Assembly (NCBI RefSeq): GCF_026210795.1
Contig: NC_089442.1
Coordinates: 1,116,001-1,180,000, forward strand
Reading direction: 5' to 3'
Length of the DNA: 64,000 nucleotides
From: Rhizophagus irregularis
Taxonomy: Eukaryota; Glomeromycota; Glomeromycetes; Glomerales; Glomeraceae
The position numbers and the translations under genes are program-made. Under the pieces are notes generated by a model, which made no database searches, had not been told where the DNA came from, and worked only from the letters and a program-made list of their open reading frames with translations. Below are positions 35,710-47,207 of this stretch, piece by piece; the first letter of the stretch is position 1, and every line of letters begins with the position of its first letter.

Positions 35710-37522
35710 CGACGAGAGCAATAAGACTCGTTCCAATGATAGATCCAAGAACCACTGCAAGTCCACCTTTTGAGATGAACGTTATCTGGATTAGCTTATA
35801 TCATAGGAGTACTATTCGAATTTACAGAATCAGTTGGTATTCTCCTATTTAAATTTCAATTTATATAAATTTTTGATTTATTATCATTTTTTTTTTTTGA
35901 AGGATTTAAAATTAAAAAAATTCAAATTATTATAATCATCTATACCGTTTATACAAAGATTAGATGCTTTATTCTGTTAAGAAAAATAATAGAATCGACT
36001 TATAAATTGCTTATTAATAAAATAAGCATTAATTTAATTGTAAAAAAATTTTACCATTTTCGAAATGAAGTAATGTATGATATTGTATTCACTGTCAAAT
36101 CAGCGGAATTTGATTGGGTATTACATTTAGCACAATCGATGCTAAACTTTGATTATAATCACTAGCACTTTTAATATTAAAAAGAAATATAATAAATCGA
36201 AATTGATCAATTGATCGATAAAAATGAAGAACTTATAAAAATTATTTAAAAAAAATTAAATACAATACTGGGGTTTCTACGTTCATTTTCAATAACTACG
36301 GTATTATTTAATAAAGAAGATCCAGATCACGCTTATTTCGATTAAAAAAAATATATGTATTTACTGTATTTACCAAGTGTTCAATAAAATTATTCAAACG
36401 GTCAAAACTCATAAAAACCAGTATAGATTGTGTTAACAGAAAAATTTCGTGATAATCTAGTTTATTATTATTAAGATTTATTGTATAAATAGGAATTTTA
36501 CAGTTTTTAAAATTGAATTTAAATATTTTTATTATTTTATAAGAAATAATGAAACATGATAAAGTACAGCTCTATAAATTACTGTAACTTAGGCATAACC
36601 AGAAAATATTTGAACTCAATAATTGGGTAGATCAGACTTACGGAGAACATGATAATACATAGTGAAAAAGCTAAATAATAAGAAGGTTTTGTAGAATAAT
36701 AAAGAACTTTATCAATACATCTCTGAATTTGGAATATGAGCGATATGTTTATCTTAATAGTTAATGTAAGAAAATGAAATATTAACTTTTTTTTTTTGAT
36801 TGAGTATACTTTTACTGTGCATGAAAATAGTGGATAAATTATATTTTCCCGTACAAATCCCCTTAACATATACATCGCAATTTCTGAACCGTTTCCGGCG
36901 TCTTATTTTTTTCATTATAAAATGTAGTAATATCACACGAGTTAAACAAATGGTTTTGTAAAACCAATTCAATATATTTAAACAATAAATGCAATATACC
37001 ACGACATTGTGATATTTTTTTTAAGAGAAGTGTCATAAATATTGGCGTTTAATAATCGTAATTTATTACTTTATATATTAAGTAACTTTACGGCTTAGAA
37101 TTAAAACAAAGTTATCTAATTAGTAATAAAATCGGCGACAATTGTTACAAATTTATAACATGTAGTATATTATCTCTATTGAATAAACGAAACCAAAAAA
37201 AAATCAAAATACACCAAATGATTTTCTAACTTAAATTAAAATTAGAAACTTTTACTTGACTATCACTTACATTTATTATCATAATACTTAAGAATATTAT
37301 CAAGAATAAAAATGAAAACTAAAAAAAATGAAATAAATGGTATTCTTATTTTGTTTAAATGTATATATTAATTAGGTTTAACCAATAAATTGATTTGATC
37401 AAAACTGTTTTTCTTCTTTATTGGCCTACATTATGATTCTATTAAATTCATATATATTAATACTTTTCTAAATGAACTCACTAAAAATACAACAATTAAC
37501 GTGATGATATTAATTTTATTTA
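35710..37522. other. Intergenic stretch, no gene seen
   Basis: Short overlapping minus-strand frames at 36579-37002 show no family pattern and overlap each other, so I do not call them. The rest is AT-rich. Confidence 0.45.
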
Positions 37523-39087
37523 TTAAATAAATCCTTTAGTTATAATAAATGTTTCGATTTCTTCAATACCGTAAATTTCTTCTGTGTTTAAATTATTTCC
37601 ATAATTATGAGAATTGTTATTGGCATATAATTTATATCCATTAAGTGGTGCCATAAACAATGAATCAAACCCAAAATCAAATCCAGTTTCATCATAATCG
37701 TATATAGCTTTATCGTAATTTATCACACGACTTAATTTCATATTCTCGGTATCTTTACTGCTTTCAAATGAAAAAATAAAGTTATCTGACGAATAATAAT
37801 ACTTTGAATTATCAAAACCGTCAAAATTTGGAACATTTTCTCCGATTGAGTGAAACCCAATAGAACTATATCCACCAAAGATTTTATTTGTTTGTTTTGT
37901 TTTAATTAAAACTAAACTTTCTACTTGACCTTTACATTTATTTTTAAATGATTCAGTACTAATACCATCAATACTACCACGATAAATAAGGTCGAACTTG
38001 TAACAAGAAGTAAAGAAATTTTTTTTATCAATCCAATTAATAATTATCTTTGCAAGTTTAGGTTCGATAATCTTTGAATCAAGTTTTCCTATTCTAGGTG
38101 ATAAATTTAATGTTGTCGGTAAAGTATCTTTGGTATCTTTATAATAAAAACTTTCAATTTCTTCATAAATTTGATTAGGAATAATATCTTTATATGTTCT
38201 GATTTTATAATTAAAATCATCAGGATCAATTTCCATAAATCGAATGAGAGGAATAAATTCATTTAACGTTTCCTTTAATGCTTCATAATCTTCATTATTC
38301 CATTTATTACTATCACAATTCTCACTTCCTAAACCAGGAGTTTGTTCGATACCCCATTTAATTAAATGATCCCAAGCAACAATTTCTTTAATCAATAAGT
38401 CATCTCGCTTAAGCAAGTCATAAAGAATATCTTTGTCTAGTTTGATAAAGCTATCTGAAGAAATTAATAACTCTGGATCAAAACAAATGGTTTCAAGACA
38501 ATGATTCCGTAGGATCTTGCAACTTTCAAGGTTCTGTACAATATTAAGGATAAGAACGAAATTTTTTTTAATCCAATTTTGTCTTTGTTCGATCAAGTAT
38601 TCTAGTAAAAATGAAACTAATTCTTCAAGAAGCAACTCATCAGATGCGATTAAAAGTCTAAAAATATCTTCACTTAGTTGTTCTTCCAAATTAAGTTCAC
38701 CTGTATAAATATATCTTAATAGTATAGAATAATTTACAATATATATTTATATTTTTTTTTGAATAAATAAATAATTTATTAATAAATTAAAATTAAATTA
38801 AATTAGATTATTTAGGAATAAAAATATTTTTACCTTAAAATCATTTCAAAAACATTTGGTTTGATATTTGGTTTATTAAATATAATCATGTCATTCTTTT
38901 TTGTAATCCAAGAGGATGAAAGAGCACCTTTGAAATAAGATGAACGAGCACGTAAAATTACTGAGTGTACACGAAATTCTTTTATATTTTTGTTTTTACC
39001 AACTTGAATAATAACATTATAGTCATCAGCATCATTTAAAATTAAGGAAAAATCTTTTGAAAGATTGGAATAGAAAAATGAAGTCAT
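37523..39087 (-). CDS. BTB-BACK-TLDc domain protein B (2 exons, 481 aa)
   Basis: Exon 1 runs 39087 down to 38834 (254 nt) and exon 2 38714 down to 37523; the phase-2 intron joins AG + A to give R-Y-I-Y-T-G-E. BTB: DDYNVIIQVGK, EFRVHSVILRARSSYFKGAL. BACK region: LLIASDELL, one copy of LIKWGIEQTPGLGSENC. TLDc: LDSKII, YRGSIDGIS, FGGYSSIGF, DNFIFSF, TGFDFGFDSLFM, EEIETFI. Same architecture and intron position as proteins A, C and D. The probable role is a Cullin-3 adaptor or stress-related TLDc protein, by family. The start is the first ATG of the conserved MTSFFYSNLSKDF block. Confidence 0.88.
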
Positions 39088-39398
39088 TTTTAAGAATGAA
39101 AAAAAAAAATGAAAAAGCAGGGTACAAGATTTAAAAGTTTCACTAAAAAATAAATATTGATGATTATTTGATGATCAATGGCAACAATGACATTTCGTAC
39201 CACTTGAATAAATTAATGTAATTTCGTTCGCCAAAATGTATAATTTTTAATATTAAGGAACGTCTGGAACTAAATTTTAATTGCTACGGAGTAATAAATA
39301 ATAAGAAATTAGATAAGCAAGATAATTAATACAAAAAATGATCGCATAACTGGGATGGGCTTGGATCGGCAAAAAAATTTTCCGGCAGGTCATAGCCT

Positions 39399-39440
39399 CA
39401 TATGGTCTACGCCGATGATGTAGCAGTTGTAGCACTGTAA
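39399..39440 (+). pseudogene. Reverse-transcriptase YADD-box fossil
   Basis: One frame reads H-M-V-Y-A-D-D-V-A-V-V-A-L before a stop. YADD flanked by hydrophobics is the catalytic box of LINE-type reverse transcriptases. Only this short piece is readable; flanks in the same frame are interrupted. Confidence 0.4.
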
Positions 39441-40314
39441 AGGTTATGGCGCAGTAGAGTTAACCATGAAATTCAATGAAGGGTGTTAAAAAGATTTACC
39501 ATTTAGATGAAGGTATTCATTTTCGAATTTAAAAGGTTCAAAGGATGTTTAGTGTTAGTACAGTGTAGTTAGTTTTTTTAGTTTTGTTAGTTCTTTAGTC
39601 ACTTCTTTCTGTGCGACTTTTTAGATAGTATTGTTTTTTTTAAGGATTTTAATAACGGTTTTTCTTTTATAACTGCAGCAGTAATTGAATACTGCACTAG
39701 TAGATAGCTAATTCATAATAATTTTATCTATATGTTCTTTCTATGTACTTTTATATATTAATATTGACTAATAAAACTGGTTAAAAAAAAAATAAAATAA
39801 TTAATATATAAGTGACTATGACGACTATGACAGATAAATACCGACGAAAGATTGTGTTACAAATGTGAAAGTTTTTATTAGTTCGTAAGAATAGTACTGT
39901 ACGTTTCGGTAATAACGATAAAGTTTAAGTTCTATTTATGGTACTTTGATTGTTCTGCTGAGTTTCTGATCAGATCATATCAAATTTTTAGAATCTGATT
40001 CGGATCCAAAAAAATAGAATTTTTTAATATTTTTTTTATTCTTTTCTTTTAAAAAAAAGAATTTTTATTTAAAAAAAAAAAAATTTGCTTCTGCCGAATA
40101 ATTTGATCAAAAATTAAAAGAAATTACTGTAAAAACCGATACATACTGATGAGGAAAAAATCGGGTAGACTTTTAAGTATATTTATTATAAATCTTTTAC
40201 TAATGCCAATCCATTTCTAAATTTGCTGCGGCAAAATCTTGTAATGTAATTTTTTGTCACGCATGTTCATCCTGTTCATCCTGTTCATCCAACAACCATG
40301 TTACACGTTAAGTT

Positions 40315-40340
40315 CACGTGGCAAGTCGCGTCTATTTAAG
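40315..40340 (+). promoter_or_regulatory. E-box (CACGTG) and TATA-like element before the Timeless-like gene
   Basis: CACGTG at 40315-40320 and TATTTAAG at 40333-40340 lie 53-78 nt before the start codon. CACGTG is bound by bHLH factors in fungi; the link to this gene is inferred from position only. Confidence 0.35.
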
Positions 40341-40392
40341 ACGATGATTTTTTTTTTTTCACTTTAAACCTTTAAACATTAACATAATAGAC

Positions 40393-42828
40393 ATGAAACG
40401 AACAACCTCCGTTAATTTTATTAATAGCGCTAACAAGGGTACTCTTAGTAAAAGAGAAAGACAAAAACGTTTTCAACGCGTCAAAAATGAGAACGAATAC
40501 GAATATTGGAATTCAATTATAAACAAACATGTCAGCCTTCTAGGAGGAACAACTAAAGTCTTTACGCGTGATGGCGGCTCTTATAATCTTTTTACTCCGG
40601 GGATAAATGTTATCCTATCACTTCAAGAAATTAATAAAATAGTTTATAAAGAAAAAGAATGTTTCATTACCCTTTACAAGTTAGAGTTTATGGAATCTCG
40701 ACTGTTCCCTCTAATTCTATTAAACGGTCGTCTTGAAAATAATTCACAAAAGGAAACTTCACGAATATGCGGTAAAACTAAAATATTTATATTATGATTT
40801 CATTTGATTAATTCAATTTTATTAACTTTATTAATTTAAATCCTCTTTCTTTAAAATAAAGTCGAGTTGTTAACCCGAATGACCAAAATTTATCCAATGA
40901 GTAAAAATCTCAATGATTTACCGTTTCTAAAGATGAACTCTGCTTATAAGGATTTATTTATATTGAATATTTCAATAATACGTAATATTCATAATATGTT
41001 ACAATGGCATTTAAAATTGATCGATAGAAATAATGATGATAAGAAGTTTATTCATCTTTTGCTTCTAATTTCTCGTAATCTCCTGGCGATCAAAGATGCT
41101 CCTGGCTCTGGAAATCTTACCATTAACGAGAAATTAAAAGCTCATTTTGATTTGATCGTTCAATTTTGCAACGAGAATCTTTTCGAGATCATTATGATTA
41201 TGGCGAGCGATAAAAATGAGGCTATTTGGCATACACTTATCTTAGAGATTTTTTATCATATTCTTGAGTATAATAGTTCTGACGATTTATTCATAGACCC
41301 AAAAATGGTATAAGCAATTATATTTGATTATTTAATTTATTTTGATTTTATTTAATACTAATTAATGTGATTTATAGGAAGCATCATCAAAAGGGGTTAA
41401 ATTAATGGAACAAATGAAAAATAGACAAGATAAAATACGTAAAAAATTTTCTAAGGTTTGTCCTAAAGTATGGGTAGATACAAAAAAAGGTTATGAGAAA
41501 CCAGTAGATATTCGACAAACCTGGCAAGAAATTCCAAAATTTGATTCAATAGAACTGAGAGAAAAAACTGTGAATGGGCAAAGGATCTTGGTAAGTATTT
41601 GATTATTATAATCATTAAGATCATAGTTTTTTGCGATCTAAATGTCCTGACTATTTATTTTAATCATAGACTGAACATGTTAATAAGAAAAGACGCGTGG
41701 TTCTTGATGATCAAACTCGGAAATGCATAAAATTAGCTTCATTAAAAATAATTACAAGCAATGCGTTCGAAGGTATTTTTTTAATAAATAAAATAAATTA
41801 TTAATTTAAACAATCTAACTTATTAAATTATGTATTTATTGTATAGTACTCATCATCACGATCCAAAAAGAAATTGAGGCTAATCTAGATAATCCTGACA
41901 TTAATAAGATCATTGCTTATTATTTGTATTTAGTCGATTATATTTTAAATTTCAGGATACGGATAACTTCAGAAAATTCATTATTTTTAAAAGATGGAGT
42001 CTTGTCAAATATATCTAAGATATCTGATATTTCTCAAGTACTTCCTGCTATAACTGTCGAATCGTTCGAATGGACGTTTTCCTTATTATTTAAATGCGAA
42101 CCAAAGGAGGTAATATATGAATTAACATGTTTTTTTAAAAAATAATTAGTATGTATTAAAGATTTCTTTTGTTCATATAGAATTCGAATCGGATTTTACA
42201 ATATGCTTTTAAATGCTTAAAAAGTATGTTATTAACAATAAAACATGCACTTAATGGATCAAATCACGAAATGGCGCTGTCTATATTAAAATATGTATAT
42301 GATAATGAAGTTTATACAAACCGTATCCTTGATCTTCTCAAGAATATAGAAATTCTTACTTTCAAAGAACAAAAAGCATTACTTTCTGTTGTTCATGTTT
42401 ATTTAGAAACATTAGATCATTATGAGGGAATGACACAATTGTCCGATGGGCCCCAAAAGAAATTCATCTCTGATGAGATTATAAAAAATTATTGTAAGAT
42501 ACTGGAAGAATATAACAAATTAGATGATGAAGAACTCAATTATATAGTAGAATTCTTTTATCGTATCTGGTATAAATATGATCTTGAAGGGATGTTTTAT
42601 AAGATAACGATCATGTTTCTTTTTAGTCGTATCTTGGATGATATTGGACATCGTCAAGAAGTGACGCTGGGTCAAGATGAATTATTGTCATTTATTTTAA
42701 ATATTAGTAACAAGTTACTTAGTGAGCTTCCAAAGAATTCTTTATTATATGTTGAACTTTTGTACCCCAAAAATTCTGAAGATTGTAAAATATCACAACA
42801 AGGATATAATCGCAATTGTAAGATTTAA
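40393..42828 (+). CDS. Timeless/Tof1/Swi1-like protein (6 exons, 683 aa, short)
   Basis: Exons: 40393-40771, 40862-41307, 41378-41590, 41670-41772, 41847-42109, 42181-42828; introns 70-90 nt, GT-AG, and the phases (1, 0, 0, 1, 0) all match. Order of similarity to the Timeless N-terminal domain: a helical start with LFPLILL, then CVELLTRMTKIYP, LLLISRNLLAIKDAPG, a NENLFEIIMIMAS + LILEIFYHILEY segment, VESFEWTFSLLF, and a closing YVELLYPKNSEDC, which resembles the 'F-V-E-L-L-F-P-K' end of that domain. Timeless/Tof1 works with Tipin/Csm3 in the replication-fork protection complex in the nucleus. Odd points: the RHSRFGG-type motif expected in exon 3 is absent (VCPKVWVDTKKGY instead), and the long C-terminal part of Tof1 is missing, so it could be a diverged paralogue. 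No search was run. Confidence 0.6.
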
Positions 42829-43800
42829 ACAATAGAATAAAAATTTGGAGTGGTGATGGGATATTTTTAAAGTATTTATAGTATTTGAATATGAATATAT
42901 TTATATAGCGTATTTGATATAATGAAATTAAATAATGAATCATTTTATTCTTTATTGTTTTCGGATTAAAATTATATTATTCATCTTTCACATCATTTAT
43001 TTGGAAAAAAAAGTTGAGAATAAATTAACCAGACGTTAAAATGTTGTATTTAATCACCTGAGATGACTTCGTAATTTCTAGATCATTATTTCTAAATCCT
43101 GTAAAACTTATTGCTTGATCGAAGTGTACGAAGGGTTAGTAATTCCCTTATAAACAATGAATCATTAAATAAAGATGTGCGAAATGCGAAACGCATGTAA
43201 GAATTTTATCGTTAGTTGATATTATATTAAAAGATTTGAAATTAACATAATTAACATCCACAACCGCTAACAAAGAAACGGATATTAGCTAAATAATTTA
43301 AGCTCACTTCATGTGATAATTTCCAAATATGATCAAAGAACGATGAAAAAAAATAATTTTAGTTACGAAGGATAAAATGGAGCGTTTGGCGAAGAATAAA
43401 ATGATTTCTTCGCTTGTGATATATTGAACTAATATTTATATTTTTATAATAAACACTATTTGTCAGTATATATTATAGATTTTAATAATGGCGAGTAGGA
43501 TGTATTAAATATTAAATGCAAATAACGTATAAATCATTCATAATTTCACAAATCAATTTCACAAATCAATGGTTATTGAAGTGTAGAGCTCAAATTAAAT
43601 GTTAAATTTAACGAAAAGCGAACCTAATCCAGATTTAGATTGGTATTTGATGAATCATGTGATATGATTTTATTGAATAGTAAATATTAACCGATTTTCT
43701 ACTATACGTACAACTAATGACTTTTTTTCTTTATTAAATAAAAAAAAAAATTTCTATATAACATAAAAAATACTTAATTTACTTAATTTACTTAATTCAC
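42829..43800. other. Intergenic stretch, no gene seen
   Basis: AT-rich DNA between convergent genes (Timeless-like on plus, BTB-TLDc C on minus). No ORF. Confidence 0.5.
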
Positions 43801-45447
43801 TTAATTTACAATAAATGTTTCAATTTCTTCAATATCATAAACTTCTTTTGTATTTAAATTATTTTCATAATTATTATTATCATTATTAGCGTATAATTGA
43901 TCTTTATACATAAATAATGAATTAAAACCAAAATCAAAACCTGTTCCATGAAAATCATATATAGCTTTATCATAATTTATTACTCTACTTAATTTCATAT
44001 TTTGATTATTATTTTCATCATTTTCAAATGAAAAAATAAAATTATTTGATGAATAATAAAATTTTGAAAATTCATTACCATAAAAACTTGACATAATAAT
44101 ATTATTATTATTATCTTCAATTGAATTAAATCCAATATTACTATATCCTCCAAAAATTTTATTTTTTTGTTTAACTTTAATTAAAACTAAACTTTCTACT
44201 CTTCCTTTACATTTATTTTTAAATATTTCATTACTAATACCATCTATACTACCACGATAAATAAGATTGAATTTATAACGTGAAATCCAAAAATCTTCTT
44301 TATTAATCCATTTAATAATTATTTTTGCAAGTTTTGGTTTGATAATCTTTGAATCAAATTTTCCTATTCTAGGTGGTAATGTATTTATTTTTGGAAATAT
44401 ACCTTTATTATAAAATTCTTCAATTTCTTCATAAATTTGATTAGGAATAATATCTTTATATGGTTTGATTTTATCATTAAAATCATCAAAAGTGATTTCT
44501 ACAAATCGGATTAGAGGAATAAATTGTTTTAATGTTTCCTTTAATGCTTCATAATCATCATTATTCCATTTTTCTCTATCACATTTCTCATTTCCTGAAA
44601 CAGGGGTTCGTTCAATACCCCACTTAATAAAGCGATCCCATGATATATCACAATTCTCATTTCCTAAACCGGGAGTTCGTTCAATACCCCATTTAATTAA
44701 ATGATTTAAAGTATTTTCATTTCCTAAACCAGGAGTTTGTTCAATACCCCATTTAATTAAATAATCCCAAACGATAATTTCTTTAATTTGTAATTCATCC
44801 CTTTCAAGAATTTTATAAAGAATATCTTTATCTAAAGAGAGAAATTCATTTGAAGTAATAAATGAATGTGTTTCTTTACAAATAATTTCAAGGCAATAAT
44901 CTTGTAATTTCTTACAATTAACAAGTTTAAATGCAATATGTAAAACAAGATAAATATTTTTTAAAATCCATTCAATTTTTTTTTCAATTAAACATTCTTG
45001 AGCATAATTAAATAATTCATCAATAAGTAATTCATCCGATGCAATTAACAATTCAAGTATATCCTCACCAGATTGTTCAGTTAAATCAAGTTCACCAATA
45101 TAAATATACCTAAAAAAAAATAAAAATAAAAATATAATGTTATTTTTTTTTCGAAAAATTTTCGGAAAAAAAAATTGAAAAATTATTTCTTACTTTAAAA
45201 TTAATTCAAAAACATTTGGTGTAATGTTTGTTTTATTAAATAAAATCATATCATTTTGTTTTGTAATCCAATTAGATGAAAGGGCACCTTTAAAATAAGG
45301 TGAACGAGCACGTAAAATTACTGAATGCGCACGAAATTCTTTTATATTTTCTTCTTCACCAACTTTAATAATAACATTATAATCATCTGCTTCATTTAAA
45401 ATTAAGGAAAAATCTTTTGAAAGATTAGAATAAAAAAATGAGGTCAT
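43801..45447 (-). CDS. BTB-BACK-TLDc domain protein C (2 exons, 520 aa)
   Basis: Exon 1 is 45447 down to 45194 (254 nt), exon 2 is 45109 down to 43801; the phase-2 join gives AAG (K-Y-I-Y-I-G-E). I use the ATG of MTSFFYSNLSKDF at 45447, not the upstream in-frame start, because all paralogues begin there. BTB: DDYNVIIKVGE, EFRAHSVILRARSPYFKGAL. The BACK region holds three copies of the LIKWGIERTPGLGNEN unit (about 44585-44765), against one or two in the others, which makes this the longest paralogue. TLDc: FDSKII, YRGSIDGIS, FGGYSNIGF, SNNFIFSFEN, TGFDFGFNSLFM. Function by family: BTB-type protein-protein adaptor plus TLDc domain. Confidence 0.88.
44585..44765 (-). repeat. Three-copy in-frame repeat in the BACK region of BTB-TLDc C
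   Basis: Copies encode WDYLIKWGIEQTPGLGNEN, LNHLIKWGIERTPGLGNENC and WDRFIKWGIERTPVSGNEKC, spaced by about 60 and 70 bp. Gene A has two copies, B and D one each. Confidence 0.85.
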
Positions 45448-45639
45448 TTTAAGAATTGAAAAATAAAAAAATGAAAGTACAAAGACACACAAAAATTTGA
45501 ATGAAATATTTATACGGGAATAAATATTGATGATCGTTGACCTCATGCGCCACTTCCAACAAAAAATTTCGTAACAGGCGCAGCAAATTTAAGAGATTAG
45601 TAAACTGCACATTACAAATCGGAATTAATTAAGGGAATA

Positions 45640-46425
45640 AATCGATATAACATTTCCTTTAACGCTTCATAATCTCCATTGTTCCATCAAATAGTGAAAG
45701 TGATTAGTAATTGTACATTCTTATCTAATTAAATGATCTTAAGCAACAATTCCTTTAATCAACAACGTTCTAGCAAATCATTATTAATCATCAATAACCC
45801 TGGGTTAAGAAAAATGATTTCAAGCAATAAATCTTTTAAAATTTGCAACTTGCAAGTTTACATACATATTATTATATGACATCTGTCATATAATAATATA
45901 ACCAAAAACGACAAAACAAAGGGAAAGTGAGGAAAATAAGAGAGAATCAGAGGGGTAGTATTAAGAACAAGAACAAAATTTTTTTGAATCAAATTTCTTT
46001 TATAATCAATCAAGTACTAAGTAATCTCGTAAATATTCAAACTAATTCTTCAAGAAGTAGCTCATTAGATACGATTAAAAGTTTAAGAATGTCTTCACAT
46101 GGTTGTTCTGTCAATTTCACTTCATCTGTGTAAATATAAATTATATATTATAATAAAGCAATATAATAAATTAAAATATACTTTACTTTAACGTCATGTC
46201 ATGTCAAAACCATTTGAAGTAATGTTTGGATTATTAAAGGTAATCGGATGTAATCAAATTAGATTGAAGGAGCACCTTTGAAAGAAGGAGAACGAGCACG
46301 TAAAATACACGAAATGTTTTGTATTTTTGTTTCGCCAGCTTTAATAATAACATCATAATCGCCAGCATCATACAAGATTAATAGTCTGTTGAAAGATTAG
46401 AATAAAAAAAATAAAATCATTTTAT
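45640..46425 (-). pseudogene. Decayed BTB-BACK gene
   Basis: The segment at 46190-46425 matches BTB exon 1 in pieces (MILF, ILYDAGDYDVIIKAGE-like, RARSPSFKGAPS), with small deletions and no clean frame. The segment at 45640-46145 matches the start of exon 2 (GCTTCATAATCTCCATTGTTCC, SNELLLEELV-like, TGATTTCAAGCAATAA). The TLDc part is missing. A 34-bp hairpin sits at 45866-45899. It lies between genes C and D in the same orientation, so it belongs to this tandem family. Confidence 0.75.
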
Positions 46426-47207
46426 GAATGAATATTAAAATGAAAGTACAATTAAAAAAAGTTATACATACGCATGGATTAAATAATTTATACAAATTAG
46501 CTTCATTGTAAATTTAACTCATTGACGTTCGATGACCCAATGATCTGATCGTTTGACCACTTTTCGGGTTAGGAATTACTTGGATAAAGTTGAAGTTTTG
46601 AACTTTATATTCAAAAATCATAAATACAAATAAATAATATAGCGGAATCTCTTCAACATATGTTAATCTCTTATCTATGTCATTTGGATCATTTATCATA
46701 AAATATAGGACAAATTGACAAATTAGTAATCACGTCATCACGTAATGTACAAAATTTTTTTTGGAAATTCCTACCGATAATTAATAATTAATACTAGGAA
46801 ATGGAACCGTTGTGAATTCAGGAAGCAAAAAAATTTGCGATTTTATTGGTTGTCGATCACGTGAATAGACGTCCGGCGAAGCGAAGGACAATTGTTTTGT
46901 GATTTCGTTCAAGTTTTATTCATGAATTTTACCGATTTTTTTTTTGTTTCAAAGATATACTGTATAGTTTATGATTAATAAGTTCAAAAAAAATTATAAT
47001 TACGCGTTGCAAAAATCAAACTTATTTAAATATAAAAAGAAATTTATTTAATATGTAATAAAAAAAATATAATAAAAAAAAAATTATTTAATAATACTAC
47101 TTCCTTCAAACATTTAATAATTTAAATGACTGGTCATTTGACAAATGACTTAAATGGCTTGTAATTCATTTCAAATAATTTGCTGAACACTGCATGGTCT
47201 TCAATTA
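46426..47207. other. Intergenic stretch, no gene seen
   Basis: AT-rich. AAATGAC repeats at 47127-47165 recur at 48965-49050 and 49285-49300. A CACGTG lies near 46858. Confidence 0.4.

Larger units (their letters stand above)
39088..40392. other. Intergenic region with an RT fossil and the promoter of the Timeless-like gene
   Basis: No full gene. A reverse-transcriptase-like YADD box is at 39399-39440 (separate entry). TATTTAAG at 40333-40340 and CACGTG at 40315-40320 lie within 80 nt of the ATG at 40393. A three-copy CTGTTCATC repeat sits at about 40263-40290. Confidence 0.45.

Noticed and set aside
36579-37002. Two overlapping minus-strand ORFs with hydrophobic stretches
   Set aside because: They overlap in different frames, have no domain, and hydrophobic codons are expected in T-rich DNA.
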